Shown here piece after piece: positions 34,540-43,312 of a DNA stretch of 64,000 nucleotides. Both the position numbers and the translations under genes were made by a program. The notes under the pieces are model-generated. The model worked only from the letters and a program-made list of their open reading frames with translations, searched no databases and had not been told where the DNA came from. Source of the DNA: an uncultured Clostridia bacterium. GTDB taxonomy: Bacteria > Bacillota > Clostridia > HGM11514. Every line of letters starts with the position of its first letter. Within the stretch, counting starts at the first letter, position 1. The stretch lies in the NCBI GenBank assembly GCA_934464705.1, contig CAKSKB010000015.1:7186-71185 (forward strand). Reading direction: 5' to 3'.

Positions 34540-34831
34540 AGATCACAACTCCGTCCTTCTGAATTTCCGAAGATATTTTCGAGTCGGGGATTATATGTGT
34601 TTTGTCAAAAACATCGACATCTTTATCAAGTGCGGCTCTTACATCCTCAATCAGACCGACGAATTTCAAACCGCGGAGTCCGCTGTCAAGGAGCAGGTCA
34701 ACATCGCTTTCTTTGTTTGCAAGTCCTTTGACATACGAGCCGAAAAGAACGGCCTTTTTTACATTATACCTCACGAATACAGGCTGCAATGCACTTTTGA
34801 TTTCGTCAACAGAATAAACCGTGTCACACAT
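34529..34831 (-). CDS. MntA-like antitoxin nucleotidyltransferase
   Basis: 100 residues, minimal nucleotidyltransferase fold with the exact GSX10DXD motif (GSYVKGLANKESDVD). It would silence the HEPN toxin by adding AMP to its tyrosine. First gene of the pair, ribosome site GGAAGGAG. Confidence 0.9.
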   Translation of the reverse strand: MCDTVYSVDEIKSALQPVFVRYNVKKAVLFGSYVKGLANKESDVDLLLDSGLRGLKFVGLIEDVRAALDKDVDVFDKTHIIPDSKISSEIQKDGVVIYEE

Positions 34832-34913
34832 ACAAAATGCTCCTTCCGTAGGTTTATGTAATTATTATACCAAAAAAAGCACTCAAAATCAATACATTAA
34901 TTTTATTTTAAAA

Positions 34914-34945
34914 GACAGCTCCCGCCTAAAACGGCAGGAGCTGTC
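34914..34945 (-). terminator. Terminator of the secreted LamG-like gene
   Basis: Stem GACAGCTCC-C-GCC (34914-34926) pairs with GGC-A-GGAGCTGTC (34933-34945), followed on the minus strand by TTTTAAAAT. It lies 14 bases beyond the stop codon at 34959. Confidence 0.75.
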
Positions 34946-34958
34946 TGTCATTCAAAAA

Positions 34959-37388
34959 TCATGCAGCCTTCGAAACATACTCACCGTAAACGGTGTTGCC
35001 GTCAACCACAATGTAAGGTCTTATTTTGTACTCGGCACCGCTCTTTATGCCCGCACCGAAGGTTCTGATTGCGTACTGTCCGTTGCCGGTCGGTACGGCA
35101 TATGCCGCAAGTTTAAGCGCTTCGCCCACCTGTGCGCCGTTTTCGTACATCGAGATTTCAAAACCGCATTCTGTGATTTCGGCATCTGCGCTTTCAAGCG
35201 TTGCGTATGTAACAAGCGATAGTGTTCCTTCGGGAACGGTAACTTCACCGTCCGCACCTGCATAAGTAAACGATGCGGTTGAGCTGATAATATTGCTATC
35301 CGCGGAAACCGACGGTTCCGACGAAAGCTTCTTAACAACAACATTATAAATCAGATCATCGGATATACCGGTTATGTTGTATTCCGAAGCGCCTACCGAA
35401 ACGGCCTCGTTTGAACCTTCCGTAAGCGCAAGAGAATCCACTCTTTCAACCGATACTATTTCAAAACCGCTGTCACACGAAAGTTTAAGAGCCGACCCGT
35501 TTTCAGCTATGATTTCGGCGCTCTTGCCGTCGCCTATTGATGCTCCGTCCGCATTGATGTTTCCGCCCTCGGCATTGATTTTTACCGAGTATTCGGGCTT
35601 GATATTGGTATATTCGGCAAGCGAGAAATCATCATACAGCCATCCGGGGTTAGCTCCGTTGTTAGCGGATCTCATTTCAATATAGCTTGCGCCGTTTTTC
35701 AAATCTGCCGATCCCGTTACATTTGCGCAGTTAAGGTTAAGCTGACTGCTCTTAACAACAACACCGTCAATATAAACATTTTTTACGCCTCTTGTATCTA
35801 TTGTTACAACAATCTGGTGCCAGCCCTTGGTTCTCGGAATTACACCAGTGCCATCAACACCGTACGCTGTTGCGGAAGCAGTACCTACACCTTCGGAATA
35901 ATTAAACGCCTTTGTATTATCCTTTTCATAGAAGTTCTTGTAAAACATTGTGAATTTCGGTCCGGAAGCAGCTTCACCGTCATCATAAAACCAACCGGTC
36001 ATAACTCTGCGATTATTGGTTTTCCAATTAAAGCCGGAGGCCTGATTATTGGCGCCATCATATGCTCTGAGCTGCCACGAATCCGCACATCCGTTCCACG
36101 CAAGGCACCGGGTTGAGCCGTCAACATGACCGGGTGTATCTGTAAAGAAATTATATTCTCCTTCAAAAGAACTCTGCTGCGTGAAAAGCTTAGCGTTGCT
36201 TGCGCGCTGGAATATAACCGAAGCCTTAATTTTTGTGCCGTCTTTGTTCTCATATTCTGCGGAAATAATAGCCATGCCGAACTTATCAGTGCTCTTTACA
36301 ACGCCCGAATCAACAGTAAAGGTGAGCGGATTTGAAGTTGTATATGTAAGAAATTCACTGCCGGTAAGGACGGTTTCGTTTCCGTCCGCATCATAGCCTT
36401 TTACTGAAATATTAGCATTTGCAGCTTCATTTGCGTAAAGGGTCTTGTTGCCGGAAAGCGTAATGTATGCAAAGTTCTTGCGTTCTTCAACCGAACCCTT
36501 CTTTTTAAATGTTACAGCCATGCTTGAAACTCCGGATATTTCGGAAGCTGTAAAGGCGTAGCTTGCCAATCCGCTTGCAGCAGAAATTTCGCTGTCACCA
36601 AACGAAAGCGAATCTATAACATACCCTTCATCGGCGGAAACACTGAACGAAGGTTTGGAATATTTCTCAAACTGCTTCACATCGCCGTCTGAAAGGGCGA
36701 CATCGGAAACCGCATTTTCACCGTCAAGATCGGCATAGCTTGCTATTTTTGCCGAACCGTTTGCACCGATTGTAAATTCCGTATCGCAATAGGTTATCTG
36801 CTCGTTAACCGAAATCGAATAAAGTGTTAAAAATCTTACAGCTGAAGCATCGGTTTTCAAAGCTTTATTAAGAAACTTTATGGTTTTCATTGTGCCGTTC
36901 TCCGCTGCTTCCGCAAACGAAGATTTAATTACGCTTCTGCCCGTATCGCCTAAACTTCTTATATCGGCATATGGTCCGTACTTTGCGAATTTGCATGTGC
37001 TGTCCTCGCTGAGCCAGTACATTTCGATATTTGAAACCGCATTACCGTTTTCATCCGCTGCGCCGAGGTCAAGGTCAAACTGATACTTTCTGCCTTTAAT
37101 GAGATTAAGTTTGTTTGCAAACGAAACCTCAATTCTTGTTTCGGCTATAGCATTATCATTTTTTCTTAAATTGGACCATGTCACACTGTTGTCGCTGTTA
37201 AGCGAAAAATCTGTAGGTATCCTGGCATTCGAATCTGCTTTTGCAGTCAGGTTAACCCCGTCAACGACGCTTGAAAAAGTGCTGTTCTTTGTAACAGTGG
37301 TTACTTTCAGTTCTGCGGCAAAAGAAACAGCCGAGAGTATTGAAAGAACCATAACGCATACCGATACCGCGGCAATAAATCTTTTCAT
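34959..37388 (-). CDS. Large secreted protein with LamG-like and Ig-like modules
   Basis: 809 residues. Signal peptide MKRFIAAVSVCVMVLSILSA then VSFAAE. A beta-rich N-terminal part contains a bacterial Ig-like segment near 300-400 (NKTLYANEAANANISVKGYD). A LamG/concanavalin-type domain follows at ~410-600 (RRVMTGWFYDDGEAASGPKF; GWHQIVVTIDTRGVKNVYID). The C-terminal ~200 residues are a repeat-like module and a terminal beta-sandwich ending AEYKIRPYIVVDGNTVYGEY, which resembles the ends of the deacetylase at 3663 and the fucosidase at 44928. No catalytic residues are recognised; it may bind or hold glycans at the cell surface. Monocistronic. Confidence 0.7.
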   Translation of the reverse strand: MKRFIAAVSVCVMVLSILSAVSFAAELKVTTVTKNSTFSSVVDGVNLTAKADSNARIPTDFSLNSDNSVTWSNLRKNDNAIAETRIEVSFANKLNLIKGRKYQFDLDLGAADENGNAVSNIEMYWLSEDSTCKFAKYGPYADIRSLGDTGRSVIKSSFAEAAENGTMKTIKFLNKALKTDASAVRFLTLYSISVNEQITYCDTEFTIGANGSAKIASYADLDGENAVSDVALSDGDVKQFEKYSKPSFSVSADEGYVIDSLSFGDSEISAASGLASYAFTASEISGVSSMAVTFKKKGSVEERKNFAYITLSGNKTLYANEAANANISVKGYDADGNETVLTGSEFLTYTTSNPLTFTVDSGVVKSTDKFGMAIISAEYENKDGTKIKASVIFQRASNAKLFTQQSSFEGEYNFFTDTPGHVDGSTRCLAWNGCADSWQLRAYDGANNQASGFNWKTNNRRVMTGWFYDDGEAASGPKFTMFYKNFYEKDNTKAFNYSEGVGTASATAYGVDGTGVIPRTKGWHQIVVTIDTRGVKNVYIDGVVVKSSQLNLNCANVTGSADLKNGASYIEMRSANNGANPGWLYDDFSLAEYTNIKPEYSVKINAEGGNINADGASIGDGKSAEIIAENGSALKLSCDSGFEIVSVERVDSLALTEGSNEAVSVGASEYNITGISDDLIYNVVVKKLSSEPSVSADSNIISSTASFTYAGADGEVTVPEGTLSLVTYATLESADAEITECGFEISMYENGAQVGEALKLAAYAVPTGNGQYAIRTFGAGIKSGAEYKIRPYIVVDGNTVYGEYVSKAA

Positions 37389-37536
37389 AGGAAAACCTCC
37401 TCAAAATATTTCATTAATGTCATTATACAACCGGCTCACACGGCAAGTCAATGCGCTCGAACAATTAATATTAAAAAACACATAATAAAATAACAGATAT
37501 TACATATTTTACGAAAACTTTTCGTTTCCGGCGTTA

Positions 37537-37565
37537 TTGACACGCCGCAGAATATATTATATAAT
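37537..37565 (+). promoter_or_regulatory. Consensus promoter of the MFS transporter
   Basis: TTGACA (37537-37542), 17-base spacer, TATAAT (37560-37565), 24 bases before the start at 37590. Confidence 0.85.
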
Positions 37566-37589
37566 ATTTGCCGAAGGAGAGAATATACC

Positions 37590-38873
37590 ATGACAGATTT
37601 CAACACACCCGAATACAAACGCTCGAGGAAGGCGTATCTTCTTCAATGCACATTTGAATATTTTGTTGCGCTCCTTGTATCGGACGCATTTCTGGCAAAG
37701 CTTTTGTCGTCAATCGGCGTAAGCGATGCGCTGAACGGAATAATATCGTCATTCATATCGCTTGTTTTTATAACGGACTTTTTTTCGCTGTTTCTGCTGC
37801 GGCTTAAGATAGAAACAAAGCGGCTGGTTATAGTTTCAAAAACGCTGAGCAATGTTTTTTTCATGCTACTTTACATAGTTCCGTTTCTTGACATCGGCAA
37901 ATCGGCAAAGACTGCGCTTGTAATCGTATTCATACTGCTCGGATATGTCGGGCTTTACCTTGTCAATTCAATATGTTATAAGTGGGCAAATTCGTCGGTT
38001 GCGCCGACAAACAGGGCAAAATATTCCGCCGTAAAGGAAATGGTTTCGCTTATAAGCGGAATACTGTTTTCGATTGCTGCAGGCAAAATCATAGACCGAT
38101 TTGAAACGCAGGGAGATCTGACGGGCGGATTTTTGTTCATAGCCGCTGCGATATTGCTGCTAAACATATGCGATTTTATATGTCTGCTTCTTATAAGGCG
38201 TGAAGATGCATCGCAGGACGGCACGGAAACAAAGAAATTCGGCGATGTGATTAAGAATACTCTCGGCAACAAAGCTTTCAGGAATGTTGTTATCCTCGCC
38301 GTGCTGTGTGACAGCGCAAGATATTTTTCAATCGGGTTTATGGGAGTATACAAAACCGCCGACCTTATGCTTACGGTTGCGGCGGTTCAGGTTATTAATA
38401 TGATAGCAAACGGCGCAAGGCTTGTTCTGTCAAGGCCTTTCGGAATCTACTCCGATAAGCGTTCGTTTGCAAAAGGTTTTGAGGCAGGGCTGATTCTGGC
38501 TGCCGCAGCGTTTTTTGTGAATATATTTACAACACCGTCAAGATGGTTTCTGATAGTTATATTCACGGTTCTTTACAACGCTTCGTTTGCCGGAATAAAC
38601 GCAAACAACTTCAATATCACCTACAGTTATGTCAACTCCGCCTACATCACCCAGGCAATGGCAATAAAGAACTGTCTGGGCGGAATTTTCGGTTTTGCCG
38701 CGTCCCTCGCCGGCGGAAAAATCGTCAGTCTTGTCCAGGCGGCGGGAAACGAAGTTTTCGGCTTTCATGTTTATGCACAGCAGATTCTCTCGGCAATATC
38801 GTTTGTCATCACGGCAATAACGGTAATTTTCATGCACCGTGTAATATGCCGCCAAAAAGTCAAAATTCAATAG
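37590..38873 (+). CDS. Major facilitator superfamily transporter
   Basis: 427-residue membrane protein with about twelve hydrophobic segments. The loop after the fourth segment has NRAKYSAVKEMVSLISGILF, and the middle loop carries a charged stretch (RREDASQDGTETKKFGD), the usual two-bundle layout. GAGAATATACC and AAGGAGAG form the start region. Substrate is unknown; it has no operon partner and its end nearly meets the convergent pyrophosphatase gene. Confidence 0.8.
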   Translation: MTDFNTPEYKRSRKAYLLQCTFEYFVALLVSDAFLAKLLSSIGVSDALNGIISSFISLVFITDFFSLFLLRLKIETKRLVIVSKTLSNVFFMLLYIVPFLDIGKSAKTALVIVFILLGYVGLYLVNSICYKWANSSVAPTNRAKYSAVKEMVSLISGILFSIAAGKIIDRFETQGDLTGGFLFIAAAILLLNICDFICLLLIRREDASQDGTETKKFGDVIKNTLGNKAFRNVVILAVLCDSARYFSIGFMGVYKTADLMLTVAAVQVINMIANGARLVLSRPFGIYSDKRSFAKGFEAGLILAAAAFFVNIFTTPSRWFLIVIFTVLYNASFAGINANNFNITYSYVNSAYITQAMAIKNCLGGIFGFAASLAGGKIVSLVQAAGNEVFGFHVYAQQILSAISFVITAITVIFMHRVICRQKVKIQ

Positions 38874-38875
38874 AA

Positions 38876-39409
38876 TTACTTCTGGAATTTATTGATATAG
38901 TTGTCCATTGCGCTTTCGATAACCTCTGCAGCCTCTGCCTCATCGGCAAGGGCGTTTACATCGGTTTCCTTATTTTCAAGCTCTTTGTAAACACTGAAAA
39001 AGTGCTTCATTTCATCAAGAACATGAATGGGCAAATCCCTAATGCTCTTGTAGCAGTTGTAGTTGGGGTCGTTAAACGGAATGGCTATGATTTTTTCGTC
39101 ACGCATACCGTTGTCAATCATCTTCATAACGCCGATCGGGTAGCATCTTACAAGCGCGAGCGGCTCAATCTGCTCCGAGCACAGCACCAGAACATCAAGG
39201 GGGTCGTTGTCATCGCCGTAGGTTCTGGGGATAAAGCCGTAATTTGCCGGATAGTGCGTTGAAGTATAAAGAATTCTGTCAAGTATGATAAAGCCGGTTT
39301 CCTTGTCCAGTTCATACTTTTTCTTGCTGCCCTTCGGGATTTCGATTACCGCAATGAAATCCTTGGGCGAAATTCTTTTCGGGTTAATATCGTGCCAGAT
39401 GTTGCTCAT
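38876..39409 (-). CDS. ppa: Family I inorganic pyrophosphatase
   Basis: 177 residues. Splits pyrophosphate to phosphate in the cytoplasm. The signature DDNDPLDVLVL carries the metal-binding aspartates; YELDKETGFIILDR and HYPANYGFIPRTYGDD are the other conserved parts. Full length. Clostridia often use membrane or family II enzymes instead, so the family I type is worth noting. Confidence 0.95.
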   Translation of the reverse strand: MSNIWHDINPKRISPKDFIAVIEIPKGSKKKYELDKETGFIILDRILYTSTHYPANYGFIPRTYGDDNDPLDVLVLCSEQIEPLALVRCYPIGVMKMIDNGMRDEKIIAIPFNDPNYNCYKSIRDLPIHVLDEMKHFFSVYKELENKETDVNALADEAEAAEVIESAMDNYINKFQK

Positions 39410-39427
39410 AAAAAGTACCTCCCTGTA

Positions 39428-40174
39428 TTAAAATAATGCTATTGACTGCAATTTTCTTCCGATTACCTCGGCAAGCCTTTCGTGACCGCGCTTCCCCGGG
39501 TGAAGCCTGTCGGTATCCTTGTTTGCAAAATACACCGCAGACTCATCAAAAAGCGGAAACAGACCGCTTATGCGGTTAAGGTCTATAAGCTCGGTTGACC
39601 AGATTTCGGACGCTTTCCGCACATCCTCCGCATAATCGTCAATAAAATATCCGATTTCGTTTGAATACAGTTCATCGCGCTGAATGTTATCGTTGGCGAA
39701 AAACGAATACGCCCTGTGAAGCGGAGTCATAAGCACAATCTGCTTTTCCGCATAATGGTGTTTTAAATAGGAAAGAACCGTATTAATGCTCCCTCTGAAT
39801 GTTTCGGGATTCATATCAAAACTTCTTTTCTTAAAAAGTGCGGTTCTTGAAGTGATTCCGATTTCATCACGGTTTGTTTCAAAGGGTTCTACCGTTTCCG
39901 AAAACCAGCTGCCCGGAGGCGTGTTTCCGTTAAAATCATTCGTTCCGGCAAGAAGGAAAACCGCGTCAACATCACCGCCGAAGTCCTCATGCATTCTCTC
40001 CGCTTGATTCAGAAGCCCGATATATTTAGAACCGTTCACGCCGTAGCCGCATGCCTCAAACCCAAGCTTTTCACCAAGTATATCAAAATACCGCTTGTCA
40101 GGGTTTACACCTATGCCTTCGGTTATCGAGTCCCCCAGAAAGCATATTCTTCTGTTTTTAAAATAGCTGTCCAT
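39428..40174 (-). CDS. SGNH/GDSL-family hydrolase
   Basis: 248 residues, no signal peptide. Block I FLGDSITEGIG with the nucleophile Ser, block III GTNDFNG, and block V DRLHPGKRGH with the catalytic Asp and His. An intracellular esterase or deacetylase, possibly acting on acetylated sugars. It is 4 bases downstream of the pgeF-like gene. Confidence 0.88.
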   Translation of the reverse strand: MDSYFKNRRICFLGDSITEGIGVNPDKRYFDILGEKLGFEACGYGVNGSKYIGLLNQAERMHEDFGGDVDAVFLLAGTNDFNGNTPPGSWFSETVEPFETNRDEIGITSRTALFKKRSFDMNPETFRGSINTVLSYLKHHYAEKQIVLMTPLHRAYSFFANDNIQRDELYSNEIGYFIDDYAEDVRKASEIWSTELIDLNRISGLFPLFDESAVYFANKDTDRLHPGKRGHERLAEVIGRKLQSIALF

Positions 40175-40178
40175 AGTA

Positions 40179-40952
40179 TTACCCCTTCATCATAATAAAT
40201 CCGCACTGCCTTCCGCCGTCGCCGCATCGGTGCGAAAACAGAAGGTCGTTTCTGCATTTTGTGCAAACGGTGCTTCTGTCGATTTTCACCAAACCGCAAT
40301 CTTTCAAATCATTTTCGATAAACCCGGCAACATCCGCAAAAAACTTGTCGCCGCATGGCTTAACCAAATCGCCGTAAGCCTTCGGGTGTGAATCTTCAAA
40401 CATTACGGCAGCATCAGCGCCGATTTCAAAGCAGCATTTCCCTATCGAAGGACCGATTGCCGCAATTATATTTTCCGGCTTGCAGCCAAAGCGCTCCTCC
40501 ATCAGTTGCACCGCATTGACCGATATTTTTTTGACCGTCCCTCTCCAGCCGGAATGAACCGCGCCTATTACCTCAAGAGTGGGGTCATAAAGCAAAACCG
40601 GAACACAGTCAGCCGTAAAGGCGCAAAGCGCAAGGTTTTTTCGGTTTGTTACAACGCCATCCACACCGTAATCAAAAGAATTTTTACAGTCTGCGGCGTT
40701 GGTTTCGTCTACAACCTCCACAACATCCGTGTGCAACTGCTTTGTGAATACAATTTTATCAAAGCCCATAGCCTTTTTCACGATTTCGTAGTTCTCGCGA
40801 TAATGCGGGTCTTTTGTGTTGACCCCGAGATTAAGCGAAGCAAACGGCTTTTCGGTGCTCCGTCCGCCGAGCCTTGAAGTGAATATGTGAGGAACGGGCA
40901 AAATGTCCGAAAAAAATCCGTCAAGCCCGTTTTTTGAAGCGAATTCTATCAT
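40179..40952 (-). CDS. pgeF: PgeF/YfiH-family multicopper-like purine nucleoside phosphorylase / peptidoglycan editing factor
   Basis: 257 residues from the ATG at 40952, which overlaps the ymdB stop (ATGA). Family core FTSRLGGRSTEKPFASLNLG, CAFTADCVPVLLYD and AVHSGWRGTVKKISVNAV hold the His/Cys zinc site. The family has been reported to act on purine nucleosides and to prevent wrong residues in peptidoglycan. Confidence 0.88.
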   Translation of the reverse strand: MIEFASKNGLDGFFSDILPVPHIFTSRLGGRSTEKPFASLNLGVNTKDPHYRENYEIVKKAMGFDKIVFTKQLHTDVVEVVDETNAADCKNSFDYGVDGVVTNRKNLALCAFTADCVPVLLYDPTLEVIGAVHSGWRGTVKKISVNAVQLMEERFGCKPENIIAAIGPSIGKCCFEIGADAAVMFEDSHPKAYGDLVKPCGDKFFADVAGFIENDLKDCGLVKIDRSTVCTKCRNDLLFSHRCGDGGRQCGFIMMKG

Positions 40953-41713
40953 TGTACGATTATCCTTTCCAAAGAAGTGCATTTCCCTTCCGAATTAATA
41001 TCAAAAAGCACCGCATTGAGCATAGTTTCCCCAACTGCAGCCTCGTATTTATGCGGCGTTTTTTCAAGAAATCTCCCCAAAGATACCTCGGGCTTCATGC
41101 CGATAACAGAGTTGATTACGCCCGTCATGCCTATGTCGCTGATATAGCCCGTGCCCCCCGGCAGAATCCTCTCGTCCGCCGTCATAACATGGGTGTGCGT
41201 ACCGAAAACGGCGGAAACTCTCCCGTCAAGATACATGCCCATAGCCACTTTTTCGCTTGTGGCCTCCGCATGGAAATCAACTATAATTATCTTTGAAGTG
41301 ACCTTTTTCAGAATTTCGTCAGCCGCTCTGAACGGACAGTCAAGCGGTTCCATCGCCACCCTGCCCATAAGATTAATCACGCAAACCGATTCTCTGCCCA
41401 TGTCGTATTCCACATATCCGCATCCGGCAGCTCCGGGCGGATAGTTCGCCGGTCTGATTATCACCCTCGGGTCGTCAAACAGCGGATATATCTGATAATT
41501 GTCCCATGTGTGATTGCCCATGGTCACAATATCCGCACCGTAAGCGGTTATTGTGTCAAACGCATCTCTTGTTATGCCTCTGCCTCCTGCGGAATTTTCA
41601 CCGTTGACTATGCAAAGGTCAACCTGTTTTTCCCTTTTCAACTTCGGCAGACTCTGCTTAAGCCTGTCCAGTCCCGGACCCGCAACTATATCACCGACTG
41701 CAAGAATCCTCAT
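40949..41713 (-). CDS. ymdB: YmdB-family metallophosphoesterase
   Basis: 254 residues. Starts MRILAVGDIVAGPG with the metal-binding Asp; NGENSAGGRGIT, MGNHTWDN and VFGTHTHVMTADERIL are the family's metal sites. In Bacillus subtilis this cyclic-nucleotide phosphodiesterase affects biofilm formation and sporulation decisions. First of three coupled genes (ymdB-pgeF-SGNH). Confidence 0.93.
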   Translation of the reverse strand: MRILAVGDIVAGPGLDRLKQSLPKLKREKQVDLCIVNGENSAGGRGITRDAFDTITAYGADIVTMGNHTWDNYQIYPLFDDPRVIIRPANYPPGAAGCGYVEYDMGRESVCVINLMGRVAMEPLDCPFRAADEILKKVTSKIIIVDFHAEATSEKVAMGMYLDGRVSAVFGTHTHVMTADERILPGGTGYISDIGMTGVINSVIGMKPEVSLGRFLEKTPHKYEAAVGETMLNAVLFDINSEGKCTSLERIIVQ

Positions 41714-41841
41714 ATTTCACCTCTAAAAAATATTACATTATTTATATTTTACCACATTTCGGCGCAAATGTAAAGCGGTTTAATCTTCAATTAATACACC
41801 AATTCCGGCAATTATTCTGCAATTTCCGCCAAATTCAGATT

Positions 41842-42045
41842 TTATTCATCCTCAAAAATCAGAAGTTCGTCAATGCGGCAATCAAGAATATAACACATTG
41901 CCTCAAGATTTTCATATCTTACCGATTTTGTACGGTTGTTAATCATATTGGTAAAATTCTGATAACTCATTCCGAGCTGTTTGTAAAGCCAATACTTGGT
42001 TTTTCCCCGTTCCTCCAAAAGTTTGAGCGCATTCAATTTTAACAC
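41842..42045 (-). CDS. Small Cro/CI-type HTH regulator
   Basis: 67 residues, a single helix-turn-helix domain (TKYWLYKQLGMSYQNFTNMI; MCYILDCRIDELLIF). Divergent from the FAD-protein pair at 42173. No partner gene; its target is not known. Confidence 0.85.
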   Translation of the reverse strand: MLKLNALKLLEERGKTKYWLYKQLGMSYQNFTNMINNRTKSVRYENLEAMCYILDCRIDELLIFEDE

Positions 42046-42110
42046 AATATCACTCCCAAACTAAATTATACAGCGAAACCGCATTTATGTCAAGAAATAA
42101 AAGCCGCCTA

Positions 42111-42139
42111 TTGTTTTTTCGTGAGTTTTATAGTATAAT
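42111..42139 (+). promoter_or_regulatory. Promoter of the FAD-protein pair
   Basis: TTGTTT (42111-42116), 17-base spacer, TATAAT (42134-42139), 34 bases before the ATG at 42173. Confidence 0.65.
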
Positions 42140-42172
42140 AGTGTTATTAAGATCCGAAGGGGCTGTAAAGAC

Positions 42173-43312
42173 ATGAAAAAAATAGCTGTTATCGGCGGCG
42201 GAGCGGCAGGGCTTGCGGCGGCAATTACTGCGGCGGAGCACGGCGCCGATGTGACAATATATGAAAAGAACGACAGAGTCGGAAGAAAGATTCTTTCCAC
42301 CGGGAACGGCAGGTGTAATCTTTCAAATACCGACCTTGACGCATCTCATTTTCACGGGGACAAAAAGTTCGTATCGGCAGTGCTTGCCTCTGCCGATGCC
42401 GAAGGCTTTATCTCCGGCTGCGGAATCATAACAAGATGTGAAAACGGCAGGATTTATCCGTATTCCAATCATGCCGCAAGCGTTCTGGACGCACTGCGCT
42501 TCAAGGCGCTTGGTATGGGAGTTAAAATAATAAATAACTGCACAATAGTTAACGCCGGGCGGAGAATGGGGCGCTTCTCGTTTCAAAATGTGAATAAAAT
42601 CGGCTACGGTGCGGACAGGCTTATCATAACCGCCGGCGGCAAGGCTGCTCCGGCACTCGGGGCGGACGGCGCAGGCTTTAAGCTTCTTTCGTCCTTCGGG
42701 CATACAATCACGCCGCTTCATCCGTCGCTTGTTCAGCTCAGATGCAAGAGAGAACAGATGAAAGGACTTAAAGGAATCCGCGCATATGCCAATGCACGCC
42801 TTTTGTGCGACGGAAAGCTCATAAAACAGGAATACGGCGAAATTCAGTTTGCAGACTACGGCCTTTCGGGAATTCCGATTTTTAATCTTTCGACAGAGGT
42901 CGGCTCGCTGTCGGGCGAAATTGCGGTTTCGCTTGACCTTCTGCCGCAGTTTGACAATGTAATGCCCTGCCTTCGGGGCAGAAATCCGGAACATCCGTTT
43001 ACGGGAATTTTTCACAGTCACCTCGGCGCAGCTGTTTCGGAGCGCGCCAAATCACGGTCGCTCGGCGATCTGGCAGCAATCATAAAGGATTTCCGTTTTG
43101 ATGTTATCGGCACCAACGGCTGGGAAAATGCTCAGGTAACATCGGGCGGCGCAGCAACGGACGAGTTTAATACAAACCTTGAATCTAAGCTTGCACCCGG
43201 GCTTTTTGCCGCAGGCGAGGTTTTGAATGTTGACGGCGACTGCGGAGGTTACAACCTTCACTGGGCATGGGCAAGCGGAATTACCGCCGGAAGGAGTGCT
43301 GCAGATGATTAG
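42173..43312 (+). CDS. HI0933/BaiN-type FAD-dependent oxidoreductase
   Basis: 379 residues. N-terminal FAD-binding fold IAVIGGGAAGLAAAITAAE, then NDRVGRKILSTGNGRCNLSN, which is characteristic of the HI0933 family. The C-terminal FAD contact is SGGAATDEFNTNLESK and GGYNLHWAWASGITAG. The family includes BaiN, reported to act in bile-acid conversion, but most members have no known substrate. Overlaps the next gene by 8 bases. Confidence 0.9.
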   Translation: MKKIAVIGGGAAGLAAAITAAEHGADVTIYEKNDRVGRKILSTGNGRCNLSNTDLDASHFHGDKKFVSAVLASADAEGFISGCGIITRCENGRIYPYSNHAASVLDALRFKALGMGVKIINNCTIVNAGRRMGRFSFQNVNKIGYGADRLIITAGGKAAPALGADGAGFKLLSSFGHTITPLHPSLVQLRCKREQMKGLKGIRAYANARLLCDGKLIKQEYGEIQFADYGLSGIPIFNLSTEVGSLSGEIAVSLDLLPQFDNVMPCLRGRNPEHPFTGIFHSHLGAAVSERAKSRSLGDLAAIIKDFRFDVIGTNGWENAQVTSGGAATDEFNTNLESKLAPGLFAAGEVLNVDGDCGGYNLHWAWASGITAGRSAADD

